Both the position numbers and the translations under genes were made by a program. Of a stretch of DNA of 64,000 bases, positions 59,320-64,000 are shown in pieces (the first letter of the stretch is position 1; each line of letters starts with the position of its first letter). The notes beneath the pieces are model-generated. The model had not been told where the DNA came from and did not search any database. It was given only the letters and a program-made list of their open reading frames with translations. This DNA comes from Vitis vinifera (lineage: Eukaryota; Streptophyta; Magnoliopsida; Vitales; Vitaceae): NCBI RefSeq assembly GCF_030704535.1, contig NC_081820.1, forward strand, positions 2,682,501-2,746,500, in the 5' to 3' direction.

Positions 59320-59990
59320 ACCGAATTCACCTTAAAATGATGCTCAAGAACTATGCAGGATGTTTTTAAAAAAATTGTAAACCTTGGAGAATGGAGTATT
59401 AACACAATGTTATGCTACCAAAAAGGATATTCAAAACAAAAAAAAAAAAAAAAACCCAGTTTCATCTTAGATTGATGTTGAGTCTATGCAAAGATGGTAT
59501 GCAAGATCTTGTAAACCTTAGAGCATGGCATGTGTTTCTGGTTAGAACTGAAAAATTGGGGTATAACACAATGGTGTGTTAACATAAAGAGCACTCATAA
59601 AGAGAAAACCTGGTTTCATCTTAGAAGGATGTTGAGTCTATACAAAGATGGTCTGTGTTCTTGGTTAAAACTGAAAAAATGAAGTAACTAAAAAAGTGAA
59701 AGCCCGAATTCGCCCTAATTAGAACAAGAGGTCTATGCAAAGATTGCATGCTACACTTTTGCAAGACTCGGAGCATGGCACATGTTCTTGGTTGAAACCG
59801 AAAAAGATGATGTGTAACAGAATGGTGTGAAAACCAAAAAAGAATGTTCAAAAAGAAAAAGCCCGGATTCGCCTTGGATCAATGTTGAGGTTTATGCAAA
59901 GATGGTTTGTTGAAAAATGAAAGAATGAACCATAATACAATGATCTCATTACCAAAGGAATATTCAACATAAGAAAACGCTACTTCTTCA
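59320..59990. repeat. Imperfect long tandem repeats next to the rubredoxin exon
   Basis: Four or five worn units share tctatgcaaagatggt (59483, 59637, 59731, 59893), gagcatggca(c/t)atgt (59521, 59771), ttggttagaactgaaaaa-type words (59538, 59662, 59790) and aagcccgaattcgcc-type words (59700, 59862). Unit spacing is about 110-160 bases. They lie in the presumed intron. Confidence 0.8.
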
Positions 59991-59997
59991 GATATAG

Positions 59998-60023
59998 ATA
60001 TATATATATATATATATATATAT
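59998..60023. repeat. (TA)n microsatellite
   Basis: About 13 TA units immediately upstream of the copia element. Confidence 0.9.
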
Positions 60024-60186
60024 TTTGTGAATCAAGCATGATTTGTTGGAAAAAGGGGATGAATGAAATTAGGTAAATCCATTGAATTAAGTAAATTCAT
60101 TTATTTTTCCAGAATTCTAAGAGTCTCAAGAAGCCAAATTCATTTTGGCTTTCTGAACCTGTCTGTGTTCTTCCCTCCTTGAAGTC

Positions 60187-60195
60187 TATAAATAG
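60187..60195 (+). promoter_or_regulatory. TATA box of the copia LTR
   Basis: tataaatag within the LTR, followed about 30 bases later by the probable transcript start region. Confidence 0.6.
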
Positions 60196-61352
60196 TGGTA
60201 GACTTTCTTTCAAAAAAGAACAGAAAAACTTTGGAGTATTGTCAGAGTGTTTAAGAGTTCCTTCCTTCCGTGTCCGTGATAGAGTTGAACAATTTCCAGT
60301 TCGCCGGAGTGGCTGTAGAGTGTTGTTGCTGCCATTCGAAGATCGTTTTATCCTGGGAGACAGACGCCTTGCGATTCTCAAAGCACTTGTGGAGAAGGCG
60401 AATCTGTTTTAAGGAGATTGTGTTTTCCACAAGACTCGGTCTAATCTTCTTCCTTAATTCTCTGTTTTTTTTTTTTCCAGTTTTCTTTTATTTTCTTATG
60501 AACTAACCAGTGTGTGCAGTGTGGTTGTCTAACATTCTTAAAACAGATTTTTTTCAAAGGAAAACCAGTGGTTGGTGAAAAGAAAAAAAAAAGTTATCAG
60601 GAAGAAGAAGAAAGAAAAAAAAAAAAAAAAAAAACCGTGGTTGTGAAGAGAAAAAAAAAAAAATTTAAATTACAATTTGTAATTGGAAAAATAAATAAAT
60701 AAATAATCTTGTTGTTTAAGTTTTCCGAGAAAACAAACAAACAATTTGGTTTGTTGTTTTCGGTTTCGGGAAAAAAAAAATTTGTTTGTTGGTTTTTTTT
60801 TTTTTTTGGAAAAACAAATTTTTTTTTCAAAAGAAAAAAAAAAAAAAGTTTGTTAAAATTGGGTTTATCTGAAGAAAAAAAAAACAAATTTGGAAAAAAA
60901 AAATTCAAATTTGTGTTTTTTTTTTTTGAAAAAAAAAAAAAAAAAAACAACCATTTGTTACAAAAAGAAGTTTCGAACTCTTAACCTGAGCCCTTTTTCT
61001 CATGCTCAACTCAGTATGACACCATTGGACTATGACTCGTTTTTTTTATTATGGGAAAAATACCTTCTTATAAAGTTTGTACTAAGTCTTTTGAAAATTT
61101 GGAAATTATGATACAGAGAAGTTCTATCTAAGGTAATTGGAATTTAAGCGGGACCATTTGTGACCCCTCCAATTTCCTGGGAACTGAATATTTTGTCTAA
61201 GGAAGCTAGTCCTGGTCTGGGTCATTATACCCCACTAGTCTTTCCTGGGAATACTCTGTAAAGTGATTTTCAGTTTTTTTTTTTAAGTTTTTGGAAAAAA
61301 AAAAAAAAAAAGGAAAAAGAAATTGACACATTTTCTTGGATGTTTCAGGAAA

Positions 61353-64000
61353 ATGACAACTGAATCCGATAACGTTGTTGTAACTGAATTAGCCCTAGTG
61401 GCAACCCCTACTGTGGCCCAAGTGCCAGCGATGCCTACTGCTGTACCAATCTCTGTCTCACCAGGAGAAAAACCAGAGAAGTTCAGTGGACTAAATTTTA
61501 AAAGGTGGCAACAAAAGATGTTATTCTATTTGACCACGTTGAATCTTGCAAGATTCTTGACTGAGGATGCTCCTAAGCTCAAAGAAGACGAGCACGATAT
61601 CCAAGTCATCAGTGCTATAGATGCTTGGAAACATTCTGACTTCTTGTGTAGAAATTATGTCATGAATGGTTTAGCTGATTCGTTGTACAATGTTTATTCT
61701 GACAAGAAAACAACTAAGGAGCTATGGGAATCTCTAGACAGGAAATATAAAACTGAGGATGCCGGGGCTAAGAAATTTGTTGTGGGTCGCTTCCTCGACT
61801 ATAAGATGGTAGATTCCAAGACTGTGGTAAGTCAAGTCCAAGAACTTCAAGTAATCTTGCATGAGATACATGCTGAGGGAATGATGTTGAGTGAAACTTT
61901 CCAAGTAGCAGCTATTATTGAGAAACTACCCCCTGCTTGGAAAGATTTTAAGAATTACCTCAAGCACAAAAGAAAGGAAATGAGCATCGAGGATCTAATT
62001 ATTAGACTTCGCATTGAAGAAGATAATAGAAGATCTGAAAAGAAAGGTGCACACACTCTAAATGAGGCCAAGGCTAACTTTGTGGAACATGGTCAAAGTT
62101 CCAAGGCAAAGACGAACAACAACAAAGGGAAAGGATCTAAGTTGGGACCTAAAGGAGGGATCTCAAAGAAGCCGAAATTTCAAGGGAAATGCTTCAATTG
62201 TGGTAAGCAAGGTCATAAGTCTGTTGATTGTAGACTGCCCAAAAAAAATAAACCTAAGGAAGCTAATGTGATTGACGACATCACTAAAAATGTTTCTGAC
62301 ATTGACCTCACAGCAGTAGTCTCTGAGGTGAACTTGGTGGGTTCTAACCCAAAGGAATGGTGGATTGATACTGGTGCTACTCGCCATGTATGCTCTGATA
62401 AGAAAATGTTCTCCACTTTTGAACCAATTGAGAATGGGGAAAAAGTGTTCATGGGGAACTCTGCCACCTCTGAGATCAAGGGTCAAGGTAAAGTAATCTT
62501 GAAGATGACTTCTGGGAAAGAGTTGACTCTGACCAATGTTTTATATGTACCGGAAATTCGCAAGAACTTGGTGTCTGGTTCATTGCTGAATAATCATGGA
62601 TTTCGGTTGGTCTTTGAGTCAAACAAAGTTGTTTTGTCCAAGAGTGGAATGTATGTTGGGAAAGGGTATATGAGTGATGGAATGTGGAAACTCAATGTAA
62701 TGACTATTATTAAGTCAAATATGAATAAAGCTAGTACTTCTACTTACATGCTTGAGTCTTCTAATCTATGGCATGGTAGATTAGGACATGTTAATTATGA
62801 TACATTATGTAGATTAATTAACTTAAATCATATACCAACATTCCAAATTAATTCCAACCATAAATGTGAAACTTGTGTTGAGGCAAAACTAACAAGGTCA
62901 TCTTTTCAAAGTGTTGAAAGAAACACTGAACCCCTTGATTTGATCCGTAGTGATATCTGTGATTTGAAATTTGTACAAACAAGAGGTGGTAATAAATATT
63001 TTATTACTTTTGTTGACGATAGCACCAAATACTGTTATGTGTATTTACTAAAAAGCAAGGATGAAGCTATAGAGAAATTTGTTCTCTATAAAACCGAAGT
63101 TGAGAATCAACTCAACAAGAAAATTAAGGTACTAAGAAGTGATCGAGGTGGTGAGTATGAATCGCCATTTGTTGACATTTGTGCTCAACATGGGATTATA
63201 TACGAAACAACAGCACCTTATTTGCCTCAATCCAATGGAGTGGCTGAGCGAAAGAATCGTACCTTAAAGGAAATGATGAATGCAATGTTAATAAGTTCTA
63301 GTTTGCCACAAAACATGTGGGGAGAAGCCATTTTAACTGCTAATTACCTTTTGAATAAGGTACCCAAAAAGAAAGCAGAAAAGACTCCATATGAGTTATG
63401 GAAAGGAAGAAAGCCATCCTACACATACTTACGAATGTGGGGATGTCTTGCTAAAGTGGCAGTTCCTCCACCTAAAAAGGTGAAAATAGGACCTAAGACT
63501 ATTGATTGCATTTTCATTGGCTATGCACATAATAGTAATGCTTATCGGTTTCTTGTTTATGAATCAAATATCCCAGATATTCATAAGAACACGATAATGG
63601 AATCAAGGAATGCATCATTCTTTGAAGATGTATTTCCATGTAAATCCAAAGAAGAGCCAAGTTCATCAAAAAGAATGCTTGAGAGTCAGGATCAAAATGA
63701 AGAAGTTGAGGTAGAACCTAGACGTAGCAAAAGGGTAAGGACAGAAAAGTCTTTTGGTCCAGATTTTCTAACTTTTATGCTTGAAGGCGAACCTCAAACT
63801 TTTAAAGAGGCAGTGAACTCTACAGAAGGTCTTATGTGGAAAGAGGCCATTAAGAGTGAAATTGATTCCATATTGCAAAACCATACTTGGGAACTAGTGG
63901 ATCTTCCACCAGGTTGTAAACCTTTAAGTTCCAAGTGGATTTTCAAGAGAAAGATGAAAGTAGATGGATCAATTGACAAGTATAAAGCAAGACTTGTAAT
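61353..64000 (+). CDS. Copia gag-pol polyprotein, open to the window edge (partial)
   Basis: One uninterrupted frame of 882 codons from ATG 61353. Gag occupies about residues 1-300: the core has [27 protein letters not shown] and [14 protein letters not shown], followed by the zinc knuckle [14 protein letters not shown] from residue 280. The protease active site is [12 protein letters not shown] with Asp at about 339. The integrase zinc-binding HHCC is at residues 474, 479, 505 and 508, and its catalytic Asp, Asp, Glu are at about 534, 597 and 632 ([20 protein letters not shown]). Reverse transcriptase begins near 830 with [12 protein letters not shown] and [20 protein letters not shown]. The order protease, integrase, reverse transcriptase defines Ty1/copia. 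No stop or frameshift is seen, so this may be a young, possibly competent copy. RT and RNase H ends lie beyond the window. Confidence 0.95.
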   Translation, partial: MTTESDNVVVTELALVATPTVAQVPAMPTAVPISVSPGEKPEKFSGLNFKRWQQKMLFYLTTLNLARFLTEDAPKLKEDEHDIQVISAIDAWKHSDFLCRNYVMNGLADSLYNVYSDKKTTKELWESLDRKYKTEDAGAKKFVVGRFLDYKMVDSKTVVSQVQELQVILHEIHAEGMMLSETFQVAAIIEKLPPAWKDFKNYLKHKRKEMSIEDLIIRLRIEEDNRRSEKKGAHTLNEAKANFVEHGQSSKAKTNNNKGKGSKLGPKGGISKKPKFQGKCFNCGKQGHKSVDCRLPKKNKPKEANVIDDITKNVSDIDLTAVVSEVNLVGSNPKEWWIDTGATRHVCSDKKMFSTFEPIENGEKVFMGNSATSEIKGQGKVILKMTSGKELTLTNVLYVPEIRKNLVSGSLLNNHGFRLVFESNKVVLSKSGMYVGKGYMSDGMWKLNVMTIIKSNMNKASTSTYMLESSNLWHGRLGHVNYDTLCRLINLNHIPTFQINSNHKCETCVEAKLTRSSFQSVERNTEPLDLIRSDICDLKFVQTRGGNKYFITFVDDSTKYCYVYLLKSKDEAIEKFVLYKTEVENQLNKKIKVLRSDRGGEYESPFVDICAQHGIIYETTAPYLPQSNGVAERKNRTLKEMMNAMLISSSLPQNMWGEAILTANYLLNKVPKKKAEKTPYELWKGRKPSYTYLRMWGCLAKVAVPPPKKVKIGPKTIDCIFIGYAHNSNAYRFLVYESNIPDIHKNTIMESRNASFFEDVFPCKSKEEPSSSKRMLESQDQNEEVEVEPRRSKRVRTEKSFGPDFLTFMLEGEPQTFKEAVNSTEGLMWKEAIKSEIDSILQNHTWELVDLPPGCKPLSSKWIFKRKMKVDGSIDKYKARLV

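Larger units (their letters stand above)
60044..64000 (+). mobile_element. Ty1/copia LTR retrotransposon, 5' part
   Basis: The element probably starts near 60044 with tgttggaaaaagg. The 5' LTR contains a promoter (tataaatag at 60187-60195). Its right edge is not resolved, because no standard primer-binding site is visible and the 3' LTR lies beyond the window. 60580-60960 is an unusual leader of long A and T runs. The gag-pol frame starts at 61353 and is open to the window end. It lies antisense to the rubredoxin-like gene. Confidence 0.82.

Noticed and set aside
60965..61045. Functional tRNA gene on the minus strand
   Set aside because: A- and B-box words are present, but the acceptor ends do not pair and no proper anticodon arm is formed.
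60514..61111. Open frames full of Lys and Phe
   Set aside because: They are translations of A and T homopolymers in the copia leader, not proteins.
1..64000. CRISPR arrays, operons, bacterial defence systems or phage genes
   Set aside because: Gene structure, introns, tRNA form and repeats are plant nuclear throughout; none of the repeat arrays has uniform short repeats with unique spacers.

Overview
The window reads as nuclear DNA of a woody eudicot and looks most like grapevine (Vitis). It is AT-rich, protein genes have canonical GT-AG introns, two genes carry introns of 3 to 9 kb packed with transposon debris, and the non-LTR and LTR elements belong to families familiar from grape. The species call is an inference from style; no search was run. 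I see no bacterial, organellar or CRISPR-type content.

Layout. 1-4.8 kb: a fold-back MITE, a small secreted cysteine-rich gene of the ECA1/prolamin-like family (1834-2205, +), a 145-bp tandem duplication wrapped in an inverted repeat, a nuclear tRNA-Val(AAC) gene (3375-3448, +), and a telomere-like CCCTTA tract. 5.4-9.9 kb: LTR-retrotransposon debris running into a decayed LINE that was later split by a 1.19-kb Mutator-like element. 10.4-22.4 kb: a multi-exon phospholipid-scramblase/AIM25-like gene on the minus strand, with an apparent one-base frameshift in one exon. 24.4-26.1 kb: a four-exon gluconate kinase gene (+). 26.7-27.8 kb: a degenerate tandem-repeat array interrupted by a solo LTR. 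27.8-31.4 kb: AT-rich sequence. 31.4-34.8 kb: a CDC20 gene (+) with a 254-bp inverted-repeat element abutting its promoter. 35.9-38.9 kb: a possible 3-kb hAT-like element. 39.8-56.0 kb: a three-exon DUF1218 membrane-protein gene (-), whose two introns (9.1 and 6.4 kb) hold a complete TRIM element, MITEs, two LINE copies, a GC-rich DNA transposon and a seven-fold tandem repeat. 59.1 kb: the last exon of a rubredoxin-like (probably ENH1) gene (-). 60.0-64.0 kb: the 5' part of a young-looking Ty1/copia element whose gag-pol frame is open to the window edge.

The genes do not form a pathway; this is a mosaic of independent plant genes. Each has its own product: a gametophyte-type secreted peptide, a membrane lipid/mitochondrial protein, a sugar-acid kinase, an anaphase-promoting-complex activator, a cell-wall-associated membrane protein and a plastid rubredoxin. 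I found no undescribed multi-gene system. The most useful leads are the scramblase frameshift, the intact copia element lying on the intron side of the rubredoxin exon, the fully delimited TRIM, LINE and MULE-like insertions, and the GC-rich repeat core of the transposon in the DUF1218 intron.
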